Source of the DNA: Sphagnum compactum
Lineage: Eukaryota; Bryophyta; Sphagnopsida; Sphagnales
Length of the DNA stretch: 64,000 bases
Direction of reading: 5' to 3'
NCBI GenBank assembly: GCA_965153455.1
Contig: OZ234502.1
Span: 2,459,267 to 2,523,266 of the forward strand
Positions 23,711 through 33,915 of the stretch are shown here, piece by piece (position 1 is the stretch's first letter; each line of letters opens with the position of its first letter). The translations under genes and the position numbers were made by a program. Below the pieces are notes generated by a model. The model did no database searches. It saw only the letters and a program-made list of their open reading frames with translations, and was not told where the DNA came from.

Positions 23711-23777
23711 ACCACCATTATAGTTAACTAACTATTGTGAGCTCAGTGATCATGCACCACTAAAGTTAACTAGCCTT
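23711..23777 (+). promoter_or_regulatory. hAT subterminal repeat, left copy
   Basis: This stretch contains TATAGTTAACTAACTATTGT, GAGCTCAGTGATCATGCACC and AAAGTTAACTAG. A nearly identical copy in the same orientation lies at 27071-27135. The palindromic AGTTAACT word also occurs near 23630, 23678, 27040 and 27123. Clustered subterminal motifs are usual transposase-binding sites in hAT elements; binding here is inferred. Confidence 0.6.
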
Positions 23778-23815
23778 GGACGGCGAACGCCTTTTATTGA
23801 ACTTATACAATCTCT

Positions 23816-26373
23816 TCAGACAGGAGAATTGTCATTGTCATCGTCAGTGTCTTCTTCTTCCTTCTCTTCTTCTTCGCCTCCATCATATAGTGCCATTACT
23901 GGCCGCTTTGGAATGTTGTTTTCCCAATTCATTTTCTTGTCAAGCGGGGCCACCTCGGTCGGGTTCGTCGGGATGAGGTGCTTGTTGATCTTGAGGAACA
24001 TATTGATCTCTACCAAGCCGGCACGCAGCGACGATCATTTTGGAGCCAGGACGTCTGACAGGCTGCCCAGGTCGCATTCGAGTCCACCCGAGGATGGCTT
24101 GTTGGCCAGGATCGCCAGAGCAGCTTGCATGAGACATGGCATGCTTGTTTGACGAGCCCACCACTTGCACAGCTCGTCTGATTCTGGCCACAACTCGATA
24201 TTGGTTTCAGCGCCAATTCCTCTGAGGATTTGAACTTCAGCGTTCACCATCTGTGCCGCTGTCTCGAAGCGCTCGCCACTCCCATTAACGTCCTTCTTGT
24301 CATCATTAGCCACAATATTAAGAGCTGCTGATAGCAACTCTAATGTCTCGACGCGCTTTGCCGGTCTCTCAAGTCGCCGAGCTGGGGTACTCCCTGCCAT
24401 TTGCTGCTTCTTGAGCACAATCGGCGCTGCAACGGTCTTCGCTAAACATTTGATTTTGTTCCATATGAACTGGTTCACGAACACAAAGTGCTGCTTCTAT
24501 AGGCTCTCTTGTGTCCAGCCAACAAGAATATCAAGCCTATCAATGTTAGTTGCATTGATCAACTTCGCTAGGATCTTTCCAGACGTCATTGGCGGGTACA
24601 GCATATTCTGTGCGTCGATTAAGTACGAGAACTTGAAATCGGTTTCTTCCAAGACATTCTTCAGTAGCATGGGCCGCCCAAGGTTGTTGCCGTAGATCTT
24701 CTTGGGCTGACGAAGCGCCAATATCGGATGGTACCGTTTGAAGTAGCGTTCAGACATTGCCTTGCCAAGAAGCTTCCGTGCTTCACGAGTGGCCGGTTGC
24801 AGTACGTCATGTGATTGCGACACTGGATCGGGGTCTTCAGAACCGAGTTGACGACGTACCGGTATTATCAACTGAGCGGCTTGCTTACATCGAGGACAGT
24901 TGTGTACAAATAGTATAACATGACGTACACATCGACAATGACAAATGTTTGCATAGCTTGTGCCTTGATCTAAACGGCCCGAACCGGCTCAATCATTGAA
25001 TAAAACTCGATGCACAGTGTGCGGTCCATGTCGGTCAGTGAAACTGGTCGATTGAATTTGCGGTACGCCTGCAAAAGAGGTTCCCAGGATATTAGAATTC
25101 GCTCCAGTACAAGCGCTGTGGATGACCATCGGTGCTGCGGCGAGTTAAGTAGTTTAAGGTACGTCTCCAAGAGTTCAAGCATGGCTTCCTTGAAGGCTCC
25201 CTGCAGGTACTTAGACTTGTTCACAGCTTCAATGACCTTCTTGATCCTCTGGAAGAAGCAGCGCGCGTCCACATTCTTACTATTGTTAGGGTTGATCGAG
25301 GTGCCAAACGCTTCCGTGAGTGCCAGGTGGATTAGATGTGATATACACCATTCCCACCAAGCATCGATCAGAATGTCTAAGGTACGCTTTACATCGGATC
25401 CCGAATTTGAAGTGCTTGTCAGCACATCGAGCATCACCTTAATGTCGAACTCCTCGAGGACGCCTGAAGACCATTCGTGCAAGATTGTAGACAATTGTTC
25501 CGCTTGACGCTCATCGGTAGTCGGTGCAAATCGGCGGACGGCGAGATTGTAGCCAATATTGAACCTGGTCGACGTATTGAAGCACACTCGCAATGCCAGG
25601 TACTTCTGGTTGCTCATCTTGCTATTTATCAGGTCCAGGTACAACGACAGGTACTTGATCGTAAAGAATGAACGTGCCTCAGCGAGTGACATAATGATGA
25701 TCTTCTTGCACGTGGTGTACAGCTCGACGTGAAGTTTGCGGATGTTGATTGACTTCATTCCACCTTCCCCGACAGGTAGCTGACGATCGATCAGTTGCCA
25801 TCTACGGGTCGTGAACGCGTTGTATGAGATCGATTGCTCGGCGGACCAGGCTCCCAACTGCACTTCAAACCAGCGCTTTGGGTCTTTTTTGAAAGCCGGG
25901 TCAGATAGATCGAGCTGCTTCTTGATATCTGCTAGCTTCTTGTTAGTTGCCATTGTCTTGGATGAGGTTATGCAGTGTTTCTTGTCGAGGTGGGTGCAAG
26001 CGTTCGATGCTCCCGTCTTTGTGCACTTAATGACAATTGGCTTGTTGACATTGAAGCACGGGTCCAGCAAGCAGATGAACCACTCGACCTTATCCTTGTC
26101 AATCAGACGCACGCCGCATTGATTAAGGAAAGACGTCGTCTTTTTGAGATCCTTAAACGCGGCGCCCTTGATAATAGCTGGGAAAATGCCAGCGTTGATG
26201 AAGTTTTTGATCTGAACTGCCACGATGTCTCCACGCTCAGCATCGTCAACCTCAAGTTGCGCCTCTTCATCATCGATCTCGACAGGTACGGGTGGTGCCA
26301 CTTCACCTTCAGCAGTGATATCAACAACAATGATGCTTCCGGATTCGACGACATCATCTTCGGACCAAGCCAT
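23816..26373 (-). pseudogene. hAT transposase, disrupted by three stops and a frameshift
   Basis: Reading starts at ATG 26373 (MAWSEDDVV) and runs open for 467 codons. It has an acidic N-terminus, a BED-like C-x4-C/H-x4-H arrangement at about residues 101-133, a WCISHLIHLAL segment near 342 and the hAT hallmark RWSSTALVLERI near 415. A TAG stop follows at 24970-24972. The frame then shifts by one within about 24870-24900. It continues through SERYFKRYHPI, is stopped by TAG near 24498, and goes on to the C-terminal dimerisation segment (CKWWARQTSMPCLMQAALA). A TGA near 24037 interrupts it before the acidic E/D-rich tail, which ends at 23816. Total span of about 850 codons matches full-length hAT transposases. 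All three stops differ by one C-to-T change from CAG or CGA. Short introns are a less likely alternative explanation. Confidence 0.9.
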
Positions 26374-26485
26374 GATGTGCAGTCCAGCACCAACTTTGCG
26401 AAATGAGCAAGGGCGGGCTCAGCGGGTGATGATGGTCTCGCAAGGGACGTGGATCTCAGTGGGCGATGGTGGTCTAGCAAGGGAC

Positions 26486-26740
26486 GATCAATATCTTCGA
26501 CAATCATAACAGGAGTTGGATGAATATCCTATTGATTCAATAAAAATAAAATAATCAATAATTGATTGTTTGCTCATAATATTAGATCAGATATGAAGAG
26601 CAATACCGTTTGATCAATATCTTTGACAATCATAACAGGAGTTGGATGAATATCCTATTGATTCACTAATATATATAATTGATTGCCTGCTCATATTAGA
26701 TCGAATATGAAGAGAAGTACCGATTGATATGAATATCTTC
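26486..26740. repeat. Tandem duplication, about 125-bp unit, upstream of the hAT transposase
   Basis: ATCAATATCTTCGACAATCA, then TAACAGGAGTTGGATGAATA, recurs at about 26488 and 26614 with very few changes, followed by related AATTGATTGCTCATATTAGAT stretches. A third, partial copy begins near 26722. It lies in the probable 5' leader or promoter of the transposase. Confidence 0.85.
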
Positions 26741-27070
26741 GATATTTTAATAGTCAAATAAATCAATAATATTATTGTATTGTTCAATCTGCCAATAATA
26801 ATCAACCCAACAAAAAACGAGCTTTTTAAACTAACAACACCGTGACGGAGTGTGTGACGGACTCCGTCACGCACATTCTTCATACTTAAAGAATGTAAGT
26901 GCAGTAAAAAACGGTGCTTCTCACAGGAATCCCGAGGACCAAGGAGGATTCACGATGCGTCTGTGAGTGTGGTATTGTGAGGGACATGGATGAACTGATA
27001 TATGTGTATTAGGTATGCAAAGTCCTAGTCCTGCCTGCAGTTAACTACCTATAATGTGTTGGCGCATATA

Positions 27071-27135
27071 TGCACCACTATAGTTAACTAACTATTGTGA
27101 GCTCAGTGATCATGCATCACTATAGTTAACTAGCT
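27071..27135 (+). promoter_or_regulatory. hAT subterminal repeat, right copy
   Basis: Same-orientation copy of 23711-23777, differing at a few positions. A direct rather than inverted arrangement of a 65-bp segment at both ends is not required by the terminal structure and suggests local duplication or conversion. Confidence 0.6.
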
Positions 27136-27211
27136 TCGGCAGAGGATCAATATGGCGCACCATTAGTCACCACTTAGTGTACTTAATGGCGTTTTAATGC
27201 CAAAAAAATTT

Positions 27212-27228
27212 TAGTGGTAGAAGGTCTG
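27212..27228 (-). repeat. hAT right terminal inverted repeat
   Basis: TAGTGGTAGAAGGTCTG is the exact reverse complement of 23609-23625. Confidence 0.95.
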
Positions 27229-27236
27229 CAATGTTT
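27229..27236. repeat. Right 8-bp target-site duplication of the hAT element
   Basis: CAATGTTT, identical to 23601-23608. Confidence 0.95.
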
Positions 27237-28195
27237 AGAGATTGAAAGATGGGTTGGGGGATTAAAAAGGGGTCGCTTTATGGATATCTCTATTGAATGC
27301 AAATTGAAACATCTTGACTTCAATTTTTTTGTTCTTTTTCTATTTTTTTTCAATGATGTGAATTTGAAGCCATCCTAATGGGATGGAAGTCCATCCATGA
27401 AAATTCATAAAATCTCAAGATGAAATAAAGTTCATTCAAGAAATAGAACATATAATTTCATTTCATCCATAAAATGTAGACATCACATGTGAATTCAAAT
27501 CATCAAACTCGATCAACATCTACTAAACCACCCTAACATAACCCCTATTTTTTTTTCCAAAGAGTTTGTAAAGAGACATTTGACTCATTGTTGAAGGCCA
27601 TGACACCCACAAAAATTCCTAGGATGTCCATAGGCAGGGGATGTCCTTGTTATCAACCTTGATTTCATGGATGAATTTTCAATTGAAAGTTTAGCTTTCC
27701 ATCCATGAAAGTTTATTCATAATATTGCATCAACAAAACTTTATCCATCAACCCATTGAAAATCCACAAATGATATTTAATGCATGTTCATCCATGGAAT
27801 TTGGATGATTTTTAATGCAAAAAATAAAATTGTGAATAAACAACATTTCATGGATGAAATAATCACATAGTGTATTTCTTGGACGAACTAGTTCTTACAT
27901 TTTAAAAAAAAATTCTAGAATTTTCATGGATGGATTTTCATCTCATTATGATGGCTTCAAATGCAAATCAGTCACAAATGGATTCAAATTTTAAAGAAAA
28001 GATGAAGTCACAAATTGGCAAGTTGGGGTTGGCAAATAGGGAAAATGTGAACTTTACAAATTGGCAAAGTGGAGTTGTCAAAATAGCCAAATATGGAAAT
28101 GGTAATGTGTGGACTTTGGAACTTGGCAAAGTGGAGTTTGACAAATTGGAAAAGTGAAGTTGGCAAAATACCCAAGCATTTGGTATTCCATGTAA
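27237..28195. other. AT-rich DNA without a gene; short repeat at 28003-28170
   Basis: TTCATGGATGAA-type words recur through 27370-27930. At 28003-28170 degenerate units contain ACAAATTGGCAAAGTGGAGTT and GGCAAAATAGCCAAATATGG. A 75-codon plus-strand frame at 27930-28157 follows these repeats and is not called as a gene. Confidence 0.45.
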
Positions 28196-28200
28196 AACAT
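28196..28200. repeat. Left 5-bp target-site duplication of the LTR element
   Basis: AACAT is repeated at 31374-31378, immediately outside the right LTR. Five bases is the usual length for LTR retrotransposons. Confidence 0.85.
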
Positions 28201-28799
28201 TGTTAATGGGTTTTTTTTATTCCCATTAAGGTGGTTCAACTTCTAATTTTTTCCAACAATAGGTTCTTAAAAACAACAACATGTACATACTATACTCTAA
28301 TAAAACTTGATTAACTACAATCCTAAAGTAACATGTACACAAATTGTTCAAAGCTTAAAGGAAATTGGTTAAAAGCAGAATGATTCATGTTCCATAAATG
28401 AAAATTGAAACACATAATCAAAAGATGAAATCAGAAAGCTCCTCAATAGGTCTGTCCTCCTAGTCTTATACTAGCTATTTCAAAATACAACAATTATAAC
28501 TGACCATTATAAACAATCATTAACTAGTACCTAAACTATCAATCCAAAATTTCAAAAAAATTACACCATGTCTAACTACTTGTCCAACTACCAATTTTGT
28601 CAAGCACAAGTTCTGCAAATCACTTATTTATTAACCTGTCAACTGATCTTTTTAACCTAGTCATTACTTACTAGGTTTAGTAATTGGTTAGGTCAATATT
28701 ACAAATTAGGTTAAATAATAGGTGAAAACACATGTTAGGTTTAACAACTTGTTTACACTATCAACCTATTAAGTCACCTGCTACCAAATCTGGGTAACA
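28201..28799 (-). repeat. Left LTR (3' LTR in element polarity)
   Basis: A 599-bp repeat beginning TGTTAATGGG and ending GGGTAACA. It shares GTTCAAAGCTTAAAGGAAAT and TTCATGTTCCATAAATGAAA with the right LTR in the same orientation. Confidence 0.92.
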
Positions 28800-28802
28800 T
28801 TA

Positions 28803-28812
28803 CTTCCCTTTG
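28803..28812 (-). promoter_or_regulatory. Polypurine-tract candidate
   Basis: CAAAGGGAAG on the minus strand lies three bases before the 3' LTR. Its position fits the plus-strand priming site of an LTR retrotransposon. Confidence 0.6.
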
Positions 28813-29243
28813 AAATTTTCATTTCATCCTCAAAATGTTAGTTCAAAGTCCTAGGTTAGATTGGCATTCTACAACCAATTGACTAATGACTTCTTCGATA
28901 GATTCAACAACTGTTATTTTCACAAGTTCAATTTGACTCAAAATTTGAAGACTAGTTGGCATTGTAGTCTTCTATCAAACATGTGTGTTTTCAAAGGTCA
29001 TTATGTGTGTTGTGAATACCTTTGATGCATGCAAGGTATTTGATATCAAAGTAAGCTCCTGACTTATACCTATCTGGTGTGGGGTTAGAGGTAAACTAGC
29101 ATATAAAAATTCCAAAGATTTTAATCTACTGTCTAATATAGTGAATGAAGGATTAGCAAGTTCAACCTATTTCTTGTCAGATCTCGCTTATCTTCCATAG
29201 GTATACTGACAATAGTGGTCATTGGAACATGTATAGTAAAAAT

Positions 29244-30732
29244 TTAAATAAGTAAAGGTATGATTTCTAAACATGTTCCACCTTTTAGTGGACTAACTGG
29301 TTTGGTAACATGTTGTACCACAGATGGCATTGTTGGAACTCTACTATTGGTTCCAATTTCGACAAATACAAAACTCAAGGGTTCATGCTTGAAATCAGGG
29401 GAGACCATTTGATAAACTTTGTTCACTAGCTTCATATTATTTTGAATGTGTTTTGCTATGAACTCCTGAATAGTTTGCCACCACTCTTTCCACTTGGGGT
29501 TTCTATCTCCCAAGGCTTGGTTATGCACTTTGAATAGTGTATTGTCCAACAATAACTCCTCAAACTCCTTCAACTTGTTGTTCATTCTAATAGGTAGAAT
29601 GGGACTAGGTTTGTCAAGTTGTACCTTGGTTGTCTCATATTGACCATTCCAGTCTTGGATTTGAGCAGTTAAACTTTGTTTTTCCTTATCAAATTTACAA
29701 TTCCATCACCTTGGTTTTTTCCTAAAATCGGTCTGTGATGTGGAACTTGTGATCTTTCACCTAGACCAGGTATTGATCTTGTTGGCTAGGTGCCTTGTGG
29801 ATAAATAACTCCTTGTCGAACAATTGTGGGTGTTGCTTTGGGTTCAATAGGTTCAAATTGATTGATTAGACGGTCTTCAATTGATGTGACAAAGTTGTTC
29901 CAACCTATTAAGTAGGTGGAGTCGTTCCATCTCCGAATTAGTAGGTACCAAATTGATGTTGGTGTGTGGTGGTTGGTTTTGAAAACCAACTAATATTGTA
30001 ATTGGTGTAAATGCATCAGTTTTGGGTAAATTGTAACATGGGGTTATAGGTCGCCATGGTTGTCATACACAAACAATTTCATCAAACAACTGAACATGTT
30101 CATGATTATCATCATGATAAACATTCACTACCCTCGGTTGGGTTATTATTCATGGTCTTTCTTAATGAATGGTTGAGAATGCTACTGGGTCTCTTTGCAC
30201 AAGCGGTTCTACTCCATTTTGATGTTGTTCATTTACTTTTCCCCTCTGTGCTGCATCCGTGTTTGGTGCATTCATAGGTTCATCTCCCATAGGTTGCATT
30301 TGTTGTTCATCTTGTTCTTGTGCATTTTTTTGAACAGGTGGATATCTGACTTAATCTAACTGTTTTCTAAGACTTTTAATAACTATTTTTTAACACTTTC
30401 TGAAATCAACAACTTATAAGAAAGCCCTTGCATTTTTTTTTTATCATAATTTTTTTTTCAGAACAACCCCTCCTAACAGTCAAGAGTTTATATAAAACTT
30501 CTTTTATAGATTGGGCATCTATTTTACTTTAAAAATTTTACACTAACTTAACCCTATTCCTAATGCTTCAAATGAAATCAAGAAACATAAACTTAATTCC
30601 TAAATTTACACAAAACAAGCAAACATGTAATAAATCAGAATTTCAAGCATGATTGTTTTTTCAACTTGATTTACTAAAACTACTAAATCAAACTAGAAAT
30701 TCTAAGTGTGATTGCTTTTGAATTTTGATCCA
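29244..30732 (-). pseudogene. Decayed gag-like coding region
   Basis: Reading on the minus strand begins at ATG 30732, just after the primer-binding-site candidate, with the start MDQNSKAITLRISSLI and an early stop. Protein-like pieces follow. One, near 30330-30160, is Q/N/E-rich (QEQDEQQMQPMGDEPMN). One, around 29900-29970, contains PTNSEMERLHLLNRLEQLC. One clear 113-codon frame at 29585-29244 contains NPKWKEWWQTIQEFIAKHI. Frames change between the pieces. The hydrophilic, Q-rich and W-containing helical character suits gag, but no zinc knuckle is seen, so the assignment rests mainly on position. Confidence 0.55.
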
Positions 30733-30748
30733 TTGTGTGGTTGCCAAA
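30730..30748 (-). promoter_or_regulatory. Primer-binding-site candidate
   Basis: Directly inside the 5' LTR, the minus strand reads TTTGGCAACCACACAATGG. The TGG start is as expected for a site complementary to a tRNA 3' CCA end; the tRNA is not identified. Confidence 0.55.
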
Positions 30749-31373
30749 TGTTAACAAGTTTTTCTATTCCATTAAGGTTGTTCAACTTTTGATTTTTTCC
30801 AACAATAAGTTCCTAAAAAAAACAACATGTACATATAATACTCTAATAAAACTTGAACTAACTATAATCCTAAACTAACATGCACACAAATTGTTCAAAG
30901 CTTAAAGGAAATTGGCTGAAAGCAGAATGATTCATGTTCCATAAATGAAAATTGAAACACATAATCAAAAGATGAAATCAAAAAGCTCCTCAACAGGTTG
31001 TCCTCCTAGTCTTATACTAGCTATTTCAAAATACAACAGTCATAACTGACCATTAACCAATAATGGTTAACCCTAAACCATTATAAACAGTCATTAACCA
31101 ATACCTAGACTATTAATCCAAATTTTCAAAAAATTACACCATGTCTAACTACTTGTCCAACCACCAGTTTTGTCAAGTACAAGTTCTGCAAATCACATGT
31201 TGACTAACCTATCAACCTATCTTCTTAACCTAGTCATTACCTACCAGGTTTAGTAACTGTTTATGTCAATACTACAGGTTGGGTTAAATAACAAGTTAAA
31301 ACACATGTTAGGTTTAACAACTTGCTTACACTATCAACTTATTAAGTCACATGCTACCAAATTATGGGTAACA
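30749..31373 (-). repeat. Right LTR (5' LTR in element polarity)
   Basis: A 625-bp copy of the left LTR, starting TGTTAACAAG and ending GGGTAACA. It is about 26 bp longer, mainly because of an insertion near 31054-31081 rich in AACC/GGTT words. Confidence 0.92.
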
Positions 31374-31378
31374 AACAT
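31374..31378. repeat. Right 5-bp target-site duplication of the LTR element
   Basis: AACAT, identical to 28196-28200. Confidence 0.85.
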
Positions 31379-31889
31379 CATTCGTACCAACAGCTGGTTG
31401 CACCATGTCTCCACAAAATGGATGTTTTGCCATTTGACAACAACAAGATATAGCCCAATGCATCCACCTTCAATCAAAGGAAAAAATTGGGCAGTCCATT
31501 TGTAATTTGCTTCTTACAAAACGTGAAACAATCACAAAAATTGACATAACATAGAAAATGGAATGTCCATTGTCAAGAGGAGGTAATCTTAAGCTGGATA
31601 ACACGCCCTCCAATGACATGGACAAAAATATGTCATGTTTGTATGGGAGCCTTTGCTATGGTTCCAAGGCAACTTCTGGAAATGAAGCATGTATGTGGAA
31701 CTGCTCAAGATGAACTCTTACCAGTGTTGGGTGGGTATTAGAATTTCCGCCAAATCCTCACTCGTTGTCAGGGGTGGTTCTTAGAAGTTCGTAAACATGA
31801 TTCTAAAAAAAATCAAATAACTGGTTCTGATATATAATCATGGTTTTCTCTGAGTTTTTTTTGAAGAAAATCAAATAACCACGACAACC
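31379..31889. other. No clear gene; weakly coding-like on the minus strand
   Basis: Composition is less AT-rich than average. A minus-strand frame around 31560-31680 is protein-like but has no start or recognised domain. It may belong with the remnant at 31890-32416. Confidence 0.3.
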
Positions 31890-32416
31890 CTACCCCTTGC
31901 TTTTGTGGAAACTACCCATTTTGGAACTAACTGGAACTGGAGGTTCTCTAATTCTGAATAATTTTCTGTAGACTGGTACAGCCAAGTTATTGAGGAAATC
32001 AAATACTTGCCTGACACTGGGAACTTTACCAATTTCTTCCATCTCAAGCAATTGCTCTTCACTTTTGAGATTCCCATGCAACACCATCATGTGCTTAAAT
32101 GATGAAACCCCAGCAAACCCCCCATAAAACAAGGCATGACAAACACGCTGGCCCTGCCAATAGATAAGATGTTGTACATCTACATACTGTGTCCACACTC
32201 TGAACACCAAAAAATCTGTTCCAGTCTAAACACTTTCACCAAAGAAACCGGTTCATCTAATGTGAAATCGATTCTAATAAGGCAAAACTTTCCAAAAGTT
32301 GGATCCAATGCGACCAGGCCCAACAAAACAAACACAAAAAACACACAATGCAAGAAGTTGTTTTGTGACCTTGGGCTGTTTTTTAGAGTGTGATGTAAAG
32401 GGTTTGAGGTGGCCAC
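31890..32416 (-). pseudogene. Possible degraded gene of unknown function
   Basis: ATG 32416 sits in a plant-like start context (CAAAATGGCC). It opens a frame with a hydrophobic segment at about residues 22-40 (LHCVFFVFVLLGLVAL), which continues to SLVKVFRLEQIFWCSECGHS and then stops. A frame shifted by one continues at once through VQHLIYWQGQRVCHALFYGG, HGNLKSEEQLLEMEEIGKVP and SVRQVFDFLNNLAVPVYRKL to a stop at 31890. The join would need a frameshift or a small intron. I do not recognise the family. It could also be a chance open region. Confidence 0.3.
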
Positions 32417-33874
32417 ATTTTGAGTAGTGGCTCTCTCAAACCCTCAAACAGGGTTTTTCTTTAACTTTCAGACCTAAATCCTAATTGAATTTTAAAAAGA
32501 AATATTTACTTAAACTTAACTACCTGACCTAATATCTGGATCTGAGCAAAAGAATTGATATCATGTCCAGATTTTACAACTTGTGATATCCGGATTGAAA
32601 TACAAATCTCGTAACCTTAAAATTCCATCAAGTTATGATATCTTGAAGGATTTTGGTTTCTTTTAGAGGATTTTGGTTTGTTTTTGAAGATTACATTTTT
32701 GCATGGTGAAATATTTGAATTTCCATAACTCTTCTTTTTCCTTAAGATACTTGTTATAATGTAATTGGCAAGGCCACACTGTGACAGACCCCTTGTTACT
32801 AATGCTTATTTAGTAAGGACAATTTTTCCAACTTACAATCAAGTGGTTTTTGCAAGAATTATGCTTCACGCACAAAACCCATCACCATCTTGTTCCACCT
32901 CCATTTCCTTCACTTTGCTCTTGGACTTGTGTAATGCATGTGAACATATCATTCTCTCACTGACCCACTTGTTCAGCCCCACTAGTGTCAGTGACCTGGT
33001 GGGATCAACAAGCATAATGCTCCTCGTCTCATCCCCTTCTTGGCACTCATATTTTCACTTGAGGAGTGATATTTTTTTTGGGGGACACATTGTTTTTGGA
33101 GTATTTGACATTATGAACCATCACAATATGCATTATTTTTTCCTTTTTAGCTTACAGAGCATTCATAATGCAAAGGACATGTGAATTTTTAAAATTTAAA
33201 GAAAAAATTCTATTACATTTCTTAAGAAAAAGACAAAGGGGGCCATGACTTGTGGGTCAAAGTACAATCAAGTATAGATCTTGTGATCCTTGGCAAAATC
33301 AATGAAAAGTAACCATAAAATAAAATATATTAAAATAAAAAATATATTATTTATTTCAATGATCTATATGACTTATTTCAAACCTTGTATATAACTTATT
33401 GTAAACCGAATGGCTCCAAAATTGGTTTAACTATCTTGAAAAAAAAGTGACTTTATTTTTTTGCATTTATGTATTCAACATATGAATTTATGAAAGTGCA
33501 TTTGTCATTGACTTCTTCCTTTTGTATACTTGATTTGTGCTTTCCCTTGGTTAGAGGGAAATGATTACAAACCTTTTTTTTGTGTCAGTTATTTAATCAC
33601 ATGTTTGAAATTATGTGAAGATCATTTATCAAACATATTTCAGGTATAAAATGAAACCATACACAGGAAAAAGGTGTTCCATCATTTGAGTTTGACATGG
33701 GGATTTAATGTTAAGTGTGGATCTTGTGTCAATACGTTGGCTCACAATCAAACTATGGTTGGTTGTGCTTACAATATGTACAATTTTTTTGAAACAAAAG
33801 CTAGAAGATCTTAGTATGATTAATGTAAACAACTATATAAATGGGAAATAGAATTTGAATTTCACATTCAACCC

Positions 33875-33876
<2 letters not shown>
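32417..33876. other. No gene seen
   Basis: A 139-codon plus-strand frame at 32765-33184 exists but is rich in L, S, F and H, has no domain, and lies in sequence without coding character; it is not called. Confidence 0.4.

Positions 33877-33910
<34 letters not shown>
33877..33910. repeat. (TA)17 microsatellite
   Basis: Uninterrupted TA dinucleotides. Confidence 0.95.

Positions 33911-33915
<5 letters not shown>

Larger units (their letters stand above)
23609..27228 (-). mobile_element. hAT transposon, 3,620 bp, structurally complete
   Basis: The ends are perfect 17-bp inverted repeats (CAGACCTTCTACCACTA at 23609-23625; its reverse complement at 27212-27228), and an identical 8-bp CAATGTTT flanks both sides. 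The element stands out as GC-rich and gene-like in an AT-rich surrounding. It carries a minus-strand transposase (23816-26373) with hAT landmarks but broken by stops. A direct duplication of about 125 bp lies upstream of the gene, and a 65-bp subterminal direct repeat sits near both ends. The intact ends and duplication suggest insertion recent enough that neither has mutated. With this transposase copy it is probably non-autonomous, though it might be mobilised in trans. Confidence 0.95.
28201..31373 (-). mobile_element. Short LTR retrotransposon, gag-like remnant only, no pol
   Basis: Two direct repeats, 28201-28799 and 30749-31373, both start TGTTA and end TAACA and are flanked by identical AACAT. 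Polarity is minus. The segment next to the right LTR reads, on the minus strand, TTTGGCAACCACACAATGG (a TGG-starting primer-binding-site candidate followed at once by ATG). The segment next to the left LTR gives CAAAGGGAAG, a polypurine-tract candidate. The interior is only about 1.95 kb. It contains diverged gag-like open frames and nothing resembling protease, reverse transcriptase, RNase H or integrase. The size and content suit a non-autonomous gag-only (TR-GAG-like) element or an internally deleted copy. The LTRs differ at many positions, so the insertion is not young. Confidence 0.9.

Noticed and set aside
24297-26509. Plus-strand open frames of 94-165 codons opposite the hAT transposase
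   Set aside because: They are shadows of the GC-richer minus-strand coding sequence and show no domain, while the minus strand has clear hAT motifs.
32765-33184. 139-codon plus-strand frame
   Set aside because: No domain, odd composition and no coding context; it is likely a chance frame in a region with few stops.
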